Below, in pieces: positions 24,946-33,210 of a DNA stretch of 64,000 nucleotides (positions are counted from its first letter, which is position 1; each line of letters opens with the position of its first letter). The stretch spans positions 3,100,001 through 3,164,000 of the forward strand of contig OZ253374.1 in the NCBI GenBank assembly GCA_965260935.1, read 5' to 3'. This stretch comes from JBBROS01 sp965260935. GTDB taxonomy: Bacteria; Pseudomonadota; Alphaproteobacteria; Acetobacterales; Acetobacteraceae. Position numbers and translations under genes: made by a program. The notes beneath the pieces are model-generated. The model ran no database searches. It worked only from the letters and a program-made list of their open reading frames with translations, and was not told the origin of the DNA.

Positions 24946-25980
24946 GTGATCGAGATCTTTGGACACATGCCCGATGGCGAGCCAATCCATCGGATCATGC
25001 TGGAAGCGGGCCGGCTCCGCGTCGCGCTGATCACCTATGGTGCCGCGATCCAGTCGATCGAAGCGCCTGACCGGAGCGGCGTTTCGGCCAACGTCGTGCT
25101 CGGCCTCGAGACGCTTGGCGGCTATGTCCGGCATAGCCCGCATTTCGGGGCCGTGCCCGGGCGGTACGCGGGGCGCATCGCGGGCGGGCAGTTCAGTTTG
25201 GACGGAACTGTCTACCGGCTGCCGCGAAACAATGGCGACAACACATTGCACGGCGGCCCGGACGGCTTCGGCAAGCGCGCCTGGTCGCTGACCGACAGCG
25301 GGGCCCGACATGCCTCCATGGCGCTGCACAGCCCCGACGGGGACAACGGCTTTCCCGGCCGCTTGCGCGCGAGCGTTCATTACGCATTGGACGAGGACGG
25401 CATCACGATCCGCTACCAAGCGGAGGCGGACAAGCCGACCGTCGTCAACCTGACGAACCACAGCTATTTCAACCTGGCCGGCGAGGGCAGCGGCACGGTT
25501 GAGGGGCATGAGCTTACCATCAACGCCGACCGCTTCGCGCCGATCAACGAGAACAGCATCCCGACGGGCGAACTCCGCCCGGTGGACGGCACTCCGTTCG
25601 ACTTCCGGCAATGGCGCGCGATCGGCAGCCGGCTGCGCGAGGCCGACCCGCAAATCACCCGCGCCCTGGGCTATGATCATGGCTTCGTTGTTGCCGGGTC
25701 CGGGTTGCGGGAAGCGGCTTCGCTGCGCGACCCGGCGAGCGGGCGACGCCTGACCGTGTTGTCGACCGCGCCTTCGGTGCAGCTTTATACCGGCAACATG
25801 CTGACCGGCTCGCTGGCCGGGCCATCCGGCAGGACATACCGGCAAACCGCCGGGGTGTGCCTGGAGGCGCAGCACCTGCAAGACAGCCCGAACAAGCCCG
25901 GCTTCCCGTCCGTCGTGCTGCGGCCGGGCGAGCGGTTCGAGAGCGCCACGGTTTTCAAGTTCGGCGTTGACCCCGGTTAA
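24946..25980 (+). CDS. galM: Aldose 1-epimerase (mutarotase)
   Basis: 344 residues. It interconverts alpha and beta anomers of aldoses. Conserved pieces: ITYGAAIQSIEAPDR, VVLGLETLGGY, GRYAGRIAGGQF, NNGDNTLHGGPDGF, the catalytic His in NLTNHSYFNLAG, GYDHGFVV, and the catalytic Glu in GVCLEAQHLQDSPN. I start at GTG 24946 (IEIFGHMPDG), with GGGAG 7 bp upstream; the frame runs through the tRNA fragment to 24847, which I reject as coding. It sits 30 bp after the tRNA scar. Confidence 0.92.
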   Translation: MIEIFGHMPDGEPIHRIMLEAGRLRVALITYGAAIQSIEAPDRSGVSANVVLGLETLGGYVRHSPHFGAVPGRYAGRIAGGQFSLDGTVYRLPRNNGDNTLHGGPDGFGKRAWSLTDSGARHASMALHSPDGDNGFPGRLRASVHYALDEDGITIRYQAEADKPTVVNLTNHSYFNLAGEGSGTVEGHELTINADRFAPINENSIPTGELRPVDGTPFDFRQWRAIGSRLREADPQITRALGYDHGFVVAGSGLREAASLRDPASGRRLTVLSTAPSVQLYTGNMLTGSLAGPSGRTYRQTAGVCLEAQHLQDSPNKPGFPSVVLRPGERFESATVFKFGVDPG

Positions 25981-26074
25981 CAGGATATGACAGTCCCAGC
26001 GCCCATCCGTCCCCTTGGCGGCAGCGGCTTGCTGTGGCAGCAACGCGCGCGTCAGGCTTATCAGGAGCGTCTCG

Positions 26075-26527
26075 TTGAACAGGTACCTACTCGCGATCAC
26101 GTCCATCCTCCTGGCGCTTCAGGGCTGCGCGAAGAAGCCGGAGGTTCCGGCTGAGTCAGAGGATCTGTCCGGGATGGCGACGACATGCGACGGCCCGACG
26201 CTCGAGCTGGCGGCGGGGGCAACAGCGGACGCGGCGATCTCGATGAGCAACGACGGCTGGTGTTCCGTCCACGTGACGGAGAAGGACGGCCAGCCGTTCC
26301 TGCTCGGCCTTGTCCGCACCCGCCCGGAGCACGGGCGGATCCTGATCCAGCGGACGTTCGGCAAGACGCGGGTCGAATATACGCCGAATGAGCTGTATTC
26401 GGGTTCGGACCGGTTCGTCGTGGCGCTCCGCCTACGCGAGGAGGGCGCCGCGGACGCGACGCTGAACGTCTCGGTCGCCGCGTCCTCGCCGCAAGCCGCG
26501 AAACCGGCGGGGGCCGTGTCTCCTTGA
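26075..26527 (+). CDS. Lipoprotein with an Ig-like beta domain, unknown function
   Basis: 150 residues, function not recognised. With a TTG start at 26075 (AGGAG 6-7 bp upstream) it opens MNRYLLAITSILLALQGC, a lipoprotein signal with the lipidated Cys at residue 18. The mature part is beta-rich and contains VEYTPNELYSGSDRFVVALR, the Y-x-P...G-x-D-x-F pattern of Ig-like/cadherin-like repeats. It is a probable single envelope-anchored beta domain. It follows galM without a clear functional link. Confidence 0.65.
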   Translation: MNRYLLAITSILLALQGCAKKPEVPAESEDLSGMATTCDGPTLELAAGATADAAISMSNDGWCSVHVTEKDGQPFLLGLVRTRPEHGRILIQRTFGKTRVEYTPNELYSGSDRFVVALRLREEGAADATLNVSVAASSPQAAKPAGAVSP

Positions 26528-26826
26528 TGCCAGCCGCCCTTACGGCGGAGCGGCATGAGAGCCGGTTTTCGCGCGCCGCCGCCCGTCAAGCCGGCGCGTC
26601 ATCTGCCTGAACCTGCCAACGGCCGCCTCAACCCGGGACCGCTTCGCGTGCCGAAGGCTGTCCGCCAGGCCGCCCGTCCGTGCTCGGCGATGCTTTGCAG
26701 GGGCGGTCCCGTTGCGCAGGCGCAGTCCCGGCCGTCGCGCCCGGCACGGCTTGAGGAATGCGGCGGCATGATGGCCGCTGCCTCGGGACGGCGCTCAGCG
26801 GCGGTGGCGCAAACGCCTTCCTGGCC
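26528..26826. other. Intergenic stretch with no feature seen
   Basis: About 300 bp after the lipoprotein gene. It is GC-rich and open in several frames, but contains no recognisable protein, repeat or clear hairpin. It may include decayed sequence related to the lost 3' end of the neighbouring osmC gene. Confidence 0.35.
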
Positions 26827-27432
26827 TTACGCGCCGTCGCCGACGAAGGACGCGGGTGGACTGGCCGCTTGGCCCAGCAAGGGGCCGACCTCGGCGCCAT
26901 CGTCCGCCTGGCTTTTGAGCACCAAGGCGGATGTCTGAGGTCGGATGGGCAAGCAGCCATCACGCCGGGCCGGCGCCGGACGCCACCGGACGGGTCCGTG
27001 CAGCACGGCTGTGACCGCAGCGATTAACTTTTGAGATCGGCACGTGGCATACGAGAACGGCGTCCACACGTCAGCCACGACCGCTTGGCGCGCGCACTCG
27101 ATCTCGAGCTTGTTCACCGTGATGCCCTGCGACACCGCGTTGGCGTGAATGCCGACCGCGAGGCACGAGCCCAGGGCGGCCAGCGCGGCCTCGCTCGGGT
27201 TGGGCGCGGTGTCGTCGCCCAGCAGCGCCGGCGGCTCGTCGATCACGTGCGGCGCCAGGCTGCGGATCATGTTGAGGTGGCGGAACCGGCCTTCCGCGAC
27301 CGTGCGGCAACGGACGGTCTTAACCGCGGCCGGGTCGGCCCGGCCCTTGGCGATCAGGTCGTCAAGCCCCGACTTGTCGATCGGCTGCAGGCACGAGGTC
27401 ATTGGCGGGCTCATCTTGGCGGCGCTGCTCAT
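26827..27432 (-). pseudogene. Truncated OsmC-family protein
   Basis: The first 112 codons (27097-27432) match the N-terminal half of OsmC/Ohr-like peroxide reductases: APNPSEAALAALGSCLAVGIH with the first redox Cys, then QGITVNKLEIE. After LEIE the similarity stops abruptly. The remaining 89 codons (CARQAVVADVW onward) look like out-of-frame GC-rich sequence and lack the second redox cysteine region. The product cannot complete the fold. Its promoter and a candidate TetR operator are still in place upstream. Confidence 0.7.
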
Positions 27433-27464
27433 TGGCTGGGTTCCTTCCTTCGCGGGCTCCGCAC

Positions 27465-27478
27465 AGACCGGTCAGTCT
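27465..27478. promoter_or_regulatory. Candidate TetR-type operator
   Basis: AGACCGGTCAGTCT is an imperfect palindrome (10 of 14 positions symmetric) of the AGAC-n-GTCT type often bound by TetR-family proteins. It lies just downstream of a perfect -10 box for the osmC remnant, where a bound repressor would block transcription, and 140 bp in front of the divergent tetR gene. Confidence 0.45.
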
Positions 27479-27488
27479 TGCATCCGGC

Positions 27489-27494
27489 ATTATA
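27489..27494 (-). promoter_or_regulatory. -10 box (TATAAT) for the truncated osmC gene
   Basis: On the minus strand the sequence reads TGCATGTATAATGCCGG, containing a perfect TATAAT. No good -35 hexamer lies at 17 bp, so an extended or activated promoter is possible. The predicted start of transcription is near 27481, just before the candidate TetR operator. Confidence 0.45.
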
Positions 27495-27617
27495 CATGCA
27501 CCGTGCCAGCCGGTTTGACGCCCTCCCCGGCCAGGGCGGCATCGGCCGCGCATGGATGTTCCATACAAGTCGTTACTGCCCTGCTCGCGCGATTGACGTA
27601 GAAGGAAGCGCCCAGCA

Positions 27618-28259
27618 ATGGAGCCGGCGAGCCAAACGGAGTCAGCAATGGCGCTGGCGCAAACAATAGACCTGAGCGGGCAAGACGCCGCGCCGCACGA
27701 ACGCATTCTGGCGGCAGCGCGCGACCTGTTCTGCCGCGACGGCATCGCCGCCACCGGCATCGACCGTGTGCTGGCCGAGGCGCGGGCCAGCAAGATGACG
27801 CTTTATTCCCGGTTCGGCTCCAAAGAGGCATTGGTGCAGGCCGTCCTGGTCCAGGAAGGCCGGGAGTGGCGCGAAACCTTCTTTGCCGCCGTTTCCGAGG
27901 CCGCGCCAACCGCCCGCGGACGGCTTTCAGCCATCATCCCGGCCCTTGGCCAATGGTTTAAGAGCGGGCGCTTTTACGGTTGCGCCTTCATGAACGCCGC
28001 CGCCGAACGCACCAAAGGCCCGGCAGCCGGCGACGATTGGCTTCGTCAGCTCACGCTCGATCATCATGCGGAAATCCTGTCGTTCCTGCAGGGTTTGGTT
28101 CGGGACGCCGGGCTGCCCGGCCCCCCATCGCTGGCCAGGCAAATCCTGCTGGTCATTGACGGCGCCATTGCCGCCCTGATGGTGACCGGGCAGGACGCGG
28201 TGATCGAGACGGCGGCGCTGACAATGGAGGCAGTTCTTGCGGCAGCCGAGCGAAATTGA
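27618..28259 (+). CDS. TetR-family transcriptional regulator
   Basis: 213 residues. The N-terminal helix-turn-helix is standard: HERILAAARDLFCRDGIAATGIDRVLAEARASKMTLYSRFGSKEAL (shown in family pieces; about residues 28-73). The C-terminal ligand domain (about 80-210) includes GRFYGCAFMNAAAE, seen in regulators next to OsmC or oxidoreductase genes. It is divergent from the truncated osmC and probably represses it through the palindrome between them. ATG 27618 is kept, but ATG 27648 (MALAQ) is possible. Confidence 0.88.
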   Translation: MEPASQTESAMALAQTIDLSGQDAAPHERILAAARDLFCRDGIAATGIDRVLAEARASKMTLYSRFGSKEALVQAVLVQEGREWRETFFAAVSEAAPTARGRLSAIIPALGQWFKSGRFYGCAFMNAAAERTKGPAAGDDWLRQLTLDHHAEILSFLQGLVRDAGLPGPPSLARQILLVIDGAIAALMVTGQDAVIETAALTMEAVLAAAERN

Positions 28260-28469
28260 TTAACAACTGGGCAATTCAGCAGCTGGAACGCTTAACGGAA
28301 GAGCGGTTTCCGGCTTGATCGCGAGAGGCGGCCAATCTCACCGGTTCGAAGCGGTTCTCGGCCGAGCAGGGATCAGCCAGTGCGGATGGGCTTGGCGGGT
28401 GCGTGGAGCAGGTCAAGCGCCGCCTCCATTTGATCGGCGCATCGTGCCAGGCCGCGCAGCGAGTACGCC

Positions 28470-29738
28470 TCAGCCGATCCGCTGCACCCCGCCCATGTAA
28501 GGCCGCAGGACGTCCGGCACGCCGATGCCGCCGTCCGCGTCCTGATAGGTTTCCATCACCGCGATCAGCGCCCGCCCGACGGCCACGCCGGAGCCGTTCA
28601 AGGTATGCACCGGCCCGGCCACTTTGCCGTCCGCTCCGCGCATCCGCGCGTTCATCCGACGGGCCTGGAAGGCTCGGGCGTTGCTGCAGGAGCTGATCTC
28701 GCGCCAGGCCTTCTGGCCAGGCAGCCAGACTTCCAAATCGTAGGTTTTGGCCGCGCCGAAGCCGGTGTCGCCGGCGCACAGCGCCACGCGCCGGTAGGCG
28801 AGACCCAGGGCCTCCAGCACCGCCTCGGCGCAGCCCGTCATGCGCTCGTGCTCTTCGCCGCTCTGGTCGGGATGGGTGATGCTGACCAGCTCCACCTTGC
28901 GGAACTGGTGCTGGCGCAGCATTCCTCGCGTATCCCGCCCGGCGGCGCCGGCCTCGCTGCGGAAGCATTCGCTGAGCGCCGTCACCCGGATCGGCAGGTC
29001 CGCCTCGGGCACGATCTGGTCCATGACCAGGCTGGCGAGCGGCACCTCGCTGGTCGGGATCAGCCAGCGCCCGTCGGTGGTGCGGAACAGGTCGCCGGCG
29101 AACTTCGGCAGCTTGTCGGTGCCGTAAGCGGCCGCGTCGTTCACGAGCAGGGGAACCTGCGTCTCGGTATAGCCGTGCTTGGCCGTGTGCAGGTCCAGCA
29201 TGAACTGGCTGAGGGCGCGTTCCATGCGCGCGAGGCCGCCTTGCAGGATGGTGAAGCGGCTGCCGGACATCCGCGCCGCCGGCTCGAACAGCATCTGGCC
29301 GAGGGTTTCGCCCAACTCGAAGTGCTCGCGGGCGGGAAAGGCGAAGGGCGGTGGCGGTTCGGCCTGCTTGAGCACCGTATTGGCGCTCTCGTCCGCGCCG
29401 TCCGGCACATCCGCGTCGAGCGCGTTCGGCAGCACCTCGAGCCGCTCGCGCACCGCCGCCTCCAATGCTCCGGCCCGTTGCTCCAGGGCGCTCATCGCGT
29501 CCCGCAGGGCGGTGGCCTCGGCTTCCGGCCCGACCGCGTTCCGTCCTTCGCGCCGGGCTTGGCCGATGTCCTTCGAGAGCGCGTTGCGCCGGGCCTGCCC
29601 CGTTTGCGCCTCCGCCAGCGCGGCGCGCCGTTCCGCGTCGAGTGCGAGGATCTCCGCGCTTGCGGGCGGCAGACCCCGCCGCGCCAGGGCCGCGTCGAAC
29701 CCGGCCGGATCGGCCCGCAACGCCCGCAGGTCGTGCAT
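28470..29738 (-). CDS. serS: Seryl-tRNA synthetase
   Basis: 422 residues, normal for bacterial SerRS. The N-terminal helical tRNA-binding arm (about 1-105) starts MHDLRALRADPAGFDAALARRG. The class II core follows: motif 2 (FRSEAGAAGRDTRGMLRQHQF) and motif 3 (GSGVAVGRALIAVMETYQ), with the serine-site TSEVPLASL. The start overlaps the tatC stop (ATGA). It is the distal gene of the argS-tat-serS cluster typical of alphaproteobacteria. Confidence 0.96.
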   Translation of the reverse strand: MHDLRALRADPAGFDAALARRGLPPASAEILALDAERRAALAEAQTGQARRNALSKDIGQARREGRNAVGPEAEATALRDAMSALEQRAGALEAAVRERLEVLPNALDADVPDGADESANTVLKQAEPPPPFAFPAREHFELGETLGQMLFEPAARMSGSRFTILQGGLARMERALSQFMLDLHTAKHGYTETQVPLLVNDAAAYGTDKLPKFAGDLFRTTDGRWLIPTSEVPLASLVMDQIVPEADLPIRVTALSECFRSEAGAAGRDTRGMLRQHQFRKVELVSITHPDQSGEEHERMTGCAEAVLEALGLAYRRVALCAGDTGFGAAKTYDLEVWLPGQKAWREISSCSNARAFQARRMNARMRGADGKVAGPVHTLNGSGVAVGRALIAVMETYQDADGGIGVPDVLRPYMGGVQRIG

Positions 29739-30529
29739 CAGGCCTCGACCGGCTTGGTTTCGACCAGCCCGGCGGTGAAGATCGAGATCTCGTAAAGCAG
29801 GATCAGCGGCACCGCGAGCCCGGTCTGGGTGATGACGTCGGGGGGCGTGATAATGGCCGCGATCACGAACATCCCGACATAGGCGTAGCGCCGGTAGTGC
29901 TTCAGCGTCTTGGAGGTGACGATCCCGACCTTGGCCAGCAGGGTGAGGAACACCGGCAACTGGAAGGCGACGCCGAAGGCGAAGATCAGCCGCATCACCA
30001 GGCTCAGGTACTCGCTCACCTTCGCTTCAAGCTCCACGGGCAGGCCGCCTGCGCCGTTCTGCGATTCGAAGCTCAAGAAGAACTTCCAGGCCATCGGGAA
30101 GATGAAATAATAGGCAAGTGCCGCGCCCAACAGGAACAGCACCGGGGTGGCGATCAGGAACGGCAGGAACGCCCGCTTCTCGCTGCGGTAAAGGCCGGGG
30201 GCTACGAACAGGTAAATCTGCGAGGCCACGATCGGGAACGAGATGAACGCCGCGCCAAAGAAGGCGACCCGCAGGTAAGTGAAGAACGCCTCGTACAGCG
30301 CGGTGAAGATCAGCCGCCGGTTCTGCCCGGTCTTGGTGACCAGGATGTCGGCCAGCGGCTGGGCCAGGAACGAGTAGATCGTCTCGCTGAAGTAGTAGCA
30401 AACCCCGAAGCACGCCAGGAACGCCACCGCCGACCACAGCAGCCGCTTGCGCAGCTCGATCAGGTGGTCGAGCAACGGCATCGGCTTGTCGTTGATCGGA
30501 TCGTTGTCGGTGATGTTCGCTTGGGCCAA
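29738..30529 (-). CDS. tatC: Sec-independent translocase protein TatC
   Basis: 263 residues with six membrane spans. It forms the receptor that recognises twin-arginine signals. It opens with the cytosolic segment NDKPMPLLDHLIELRKRLLWS, which includes the conserved LIELRKR used in signal binding, and has GVAFQLPVF and YAYVGMFVIAAIITPPD. The start is a TTG 6 bp after AAGAGG. Three exported binding proteins in this window carry twin-arginine-like signals. Confidence 0.94.
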   Translation of the reverse strand: MAQANITDNDPINDKPMPLLDHLIELRKRLLWSAVAFLACFGVCYYFSETIYSFLAQPLADILVTKTGQNRRLIFTALYEAFFTYLRVAFFGAAFISFPIVASQIYLFVAPGLYRSEKRAFLPFLIATPVLFLLGAALAYYFIFPMAWKFFLSFESQNGAGGLPVELEAKVSEYLSLVMRLIFAFGVAFQLPVFLTLLAKVGIVTSKTLKHYRRYAYVGMFVIAAIITPPDVITQTGLAVPLILLYEISIFTAGLVETKPVEA

Positions 30530-30559
30530 CGCTAACCTCTTGAGATCGAGCCGACGGGC

Positions 30560-31135
30560 TCAGGCGTAATGCTTGGCACGCCGCGGCACGGACGCGGGCT
30601 TCGTCGCCTGGGCGGCAGCCGAGGGCGGGACAAAGGCCGGCGGCGGGACCGGCGGCCCAGGCAGCCCGGCCCGCGCCACCTCTGGCGGGATGAACGAGGG
30701 CGGCTCCCCGCCGTTCTCCGCCGAGGCCGGCTCGGTGGAGGACGCGGGCGCTGCGATTGAATGCTCCGGATGGGCCTCGATTGCTTGCTCGGCCACGGCC
30801 GGGGTGTCGGCGACAGGAACGGGCGGCGGGGCCGGCTTGATGTCGAACGGGTTGTCGGCCACCGTTTTGCGCAACGAGCCGTCGCTGTCGACCGCGCCCA
30901 GGATCTTGCCCTTGATGTCCATGCGGCGCAGGTCGGTAATGGTGTCGCGGACCTCGTGCAGGTTGGCCTCGCGCATCATCTCGTCGAGGTGGGTCTGGAA
31001 CTCGCCCGCCATGCGGCGCGCCTTCTTGACCAGTTGCGCCACGGTCTTCATGGCGACAGGAAGGTCTTTCGGCCCGATCGCGATCAAGGCGACGACACCG
31101 ATCAACATGATTTCGGACCAGGCAAAATCAAACAT
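30560..31135 (-). CDS. tatB: Sec-independent translocase protein TatB
   Basis: 191 residues. It opens MFDFAWSEIMLIGVVALIAIGPKDLP, the TatB membrane helix plus the conserved GPKDLP hinge, followed by an amphipathic helix and a long Pro/Ala-rich tail to about residue 190. TatB partners TatC in the receptor complex. The tatA gene that usually precedes it is missing here; a UPF0114 membrane protein gene occupies the upstream place. Confidence 0.92.
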   Translation of the reverse strand: MFDFAWSEIMLIGVVALIAIGPKDLPVAMKTVAQLVKKARRMAGEFQTHLDEMMREANLHEVRDTITDLRRMDIKGKILGAVDSDGSLRKTVADNPFDIKPAPPPVPVADTPAVAEQAIEAHPEHSIAAPASSTEPASAENGGEPPSFIPPEVARAGLPGPPVPPPAFVPPSAAAQATKPASVPRRAKHYA

Positions 31136-31307
31136 CGCGAGCTGTTATCCTTCGGGCGCGGTTTAGCATGTATCATTCGATTGGGCCTAGGCCCTCGTGC
31201 TGCAAGGCCGATGCCTCGCTGGCTTCGGATTCGACGTGGCTTTTCGCACGCTGCCGCCGGCCAAGCCCGCGGGCGTAGCGGTCAGCCTTGAAGGCTGCCG
31301 ATAACGC

Positions 31308-31814
31308 TTAATGCTTCTGCGCGCTGGTCAGCCGGTCGAGGTATCCGAGGAGCAGCGCCGAGATGACGAACGTCAGGTGGATCAGCGTGACCCACATGAT
31401 CTTGTCGTTCGAATATTCCGGCGCGTTCATGAACACCTGGAGCAAGTGGATCGACGAGATCGCGACGATGGACGACGCGACCTTTATCTTCAAGCTGCCG
31501 GCATCCAGCTTGCCGAGCCATGTCAGTTCGGACGACACGTCCGCATTGTCGAACCGGCTGATGAAGTTCTCGTAGCCCGAGATCATCACCATGACGACGA
31601 GCGAGGCGACGAGCGCCGAATCGATCAATCCCAACATGCTCAGGATAAGCTGGGTTTCGGTCGAGGTCAGCGCCGTCGCGGCCAGCTTGTAGAGCTTCAC
31701 CAGGAAGGATGCCGCATAGAGCGCCAGGCCTATGGCCAACCCCGCATAAAACACGAGAAGCAGCCAACGGCTTGCAAGCAGCGCGTTCTCGATCGACCGT
31801 TCTACGCCCTTCAT
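31308..31814 (-). CDS. UPF0114 / YqhA-family membrane protein
   Basis: 168 residues with four hydrophobic segments (about 14-38, 58-82, 108-130 and 138-160). Family landmarks are ENALLASRWLLLVFYAGL near the start, LSMLGLIDSALVASLVVMVMISGYENF, and IKVASSIVAISSIHLLQVFM. Function is unknown; the family is broadly conserved in proteobacteria. It sits between scpB and tatB in the slot where tatA is usually found. A 172-bp gap separates it from tatB, so it may have its own terminator. Confidence 0.88.
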   Translation of the reverse strand: MKGVERSIENALLASRWLLLVFYAGLAIGLALYAASFLVKLYKLAATALTSTETQLILSMLGLIDSALVASLVVMVMISGYENFISRFDNADVSSELTWLGKLDAGSLKIKVASSIVAISSIHLLQVFMNAPEYSNDKIMWVTLIHLTFVISALLLGYLDRLTSAQKH

Positions 31815-31890
31815 GCCTGGCCTTGCTCAATCCGTTGTTTTGCCGGCCTCGCCTGCCGCGTCGAAAAGCGTCTCCCCATCCGGCGAGCCG

Positions 31891-32427
31891 TCATTCCGAC
31901 GCCTGGCCAACCGAGGGCGCTTCCACCAGCAGATCCTCGCGCCGCGGCAAGTCCCGCAGGGTGGCCAGGCCGAACTGCGCCAGGAACGCGGGGGTGGTCA
32001 CCCAGAGCGTCGGGCGGCCGGGCACGTCCTTGCGTCCCTTCGGCTCGATCAAGCGCGCTTCCAGCAACGCATCCATGCTGGCCTGGCTTAAGGACGCCCC
32101 CCGGATCGCCTCGATCTCCGCCCGGGTCGCCGGCTGGTGGTAGGCGATCACCGCTAGGGCTTCCATCGTGGACCGGGTCAGCCGCCGGGGGCGCTGCACC
32201 ACGTGGGTCAGCCGGGGCGCGAGATCGGCCGCGGTGCGGAACTGCCAGCCGCCCGCCGCCTCGACCAGCTCCACGCCGCGGCCGGCGTACCGCGCGCGCA
32301 AAGCCGCCAGCACGGCGTCGGCGTCCACCGTTTCCGGCAGCACGCGGGCGATGGCCGACGCCGGGACGGGCTCGGCGCTGGCAAACACGAGCGCTTCCGC
32401 CAGGCGCTCCGCGTCGTCAGGCGGCAT
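31891..32427 (-). CDS. scpB: Segregation and condensation protein B
   Basis: 178 residues. ScpB dimers bind ScpA and the SMC kleisin ring to condense chromosomes. It has tandem winged helices: LAEALVFASAEPVPASAIARVLP at the start and RSTMEALAVIAYHQPATRAEIEAIRG in the middle, with the late FGLATLRDLP. The start overlaps the end of scpA by 11 bp, so translation is probably coupled. Confidence 0.93.
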   Translation of the reverse strand: MPPDDAERLAEALVFASAEPVPASAIARVLPETVDADAVLAALRARYAGRGVELVEAAGGWQFRTAADLAPRLTHVVQRPRRLTRSTMEALAVIAYHQPATRAEIEAIRGASLSQASMDALLEARLIEPKGRKDVPGRPTLWVTTPAFLAQFGLATLRDLPRREDLLVEAPSVGQASE

Positions 32428-33148
32428 TCCTGGCCCGCACGGTGATCGGCCCGAACGCTTCCTCCTGCCGCAGGAACGCGCCGCCGGCGCGGGCCAGCTC
32501 CAGCCCGGCGAGCAGCGTGCCCGCCATTGCCGCGCGCTGCTGCGTTTCGTTCGCCTCGAGCCGGGGCAGGAACCGGTTCAGCGGCGTCCAGCCCACCGCC
32601 CGGTTCAGCATCCGTTCCAGTTGGGCCAGGGCATCCGTAACCGTCCACAGCGCCAGCGGCTTCGGTTGATAGCTTTGGGAAGCATTGGCGCGGCGCCGGG
32701 CGGCCATGTAGCCGCGGACCAGCCCGGCCACGTCCGCCGCCAGGGCCGTCCGGTCCACCGCGACCAGCCGTTCCGGGGCGCCGCGGGGGAACACCTCATG
32801 GCCCAGTTGCGGGCACTCCGACAGCAGCCGGGCCACGTGCTGCATCCGTTCCAGCTCGTCGAGCCGGGCCGTCAGCATCCCCGCCGCGTCCTCGCCTTCG
32901 TCGGCCTCCGGCCCGGGCGGAAGCAGCAGGCGCGATTTCAGCCAGATCAGCCAGGCCGCCATCACCAGCCAGTCCCCGGCCACCTCAAGCCCCACCGCGG
33001 CCTCGCCCTCGACGATGGCGAGGAACTGCTCGACCAGGCTCAGGATCGAAATCCGCGCGAGGTCCACCTTCTGCGCCCGGGCGAGGTCGAGCAGCAGATC
33101 GAGCGGGCCTTCGAACCCGTCCAGATGCACGATCAGCCTCGGCGTCAT
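32417..33148 (-). CDS. scpA: Segregation and condensation protein A (kleisin)
   Basis: 243 residues. ScpA bridges SMC heads. The N-terminal kleisin motif is textbook: FEGPLDLLLDLARAQKVDLARISIL, then DWLVMAAWLIWLKSRLLLP. I start at ATG 33148 (MTPRLIVHLDGFEGP); the frame extends to 33382 but that would run into the M50 protease gene and adds non-family sequence. It lies 62 bp downstream of the M50 gene. Confidence 0.93.
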   Translation of the reverse strand: MTPRLIVHLDGFEGPLDLLLDLARAQKVDLARISILSLVEQFLAIVEGEAAVGLEVAGDWLVMAAWLIWLKSRLLLPPGPEADEGEDAAGMLTARLDELERMQHVARLLSECPQLGHEVFPRGAPERLVAVDRTALAADVAGLVRGYMAARRRANASQSYQPKPLALWTVTDALAQLERMLNRAVGWTPLNRFLPRLEANETQQRAAMAGTLLAGLELARAGGAFLRQEEAFGPITVRARNAA

Positions 33149-33210
33149 TCGCGGCCCGGCTCGCCGTCGTAGCGCGCAAGGCAATGCGCCTTCAAAGGCA
33201 CGGCCTTGCC

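Noticed and set aside
24841..26106. A 421-codon minus-strand frame opposite galM
   Set aside because: It is antisense to a clear aldose 1-epimerase and runs through the tRNA fragment and AT-rich scar.
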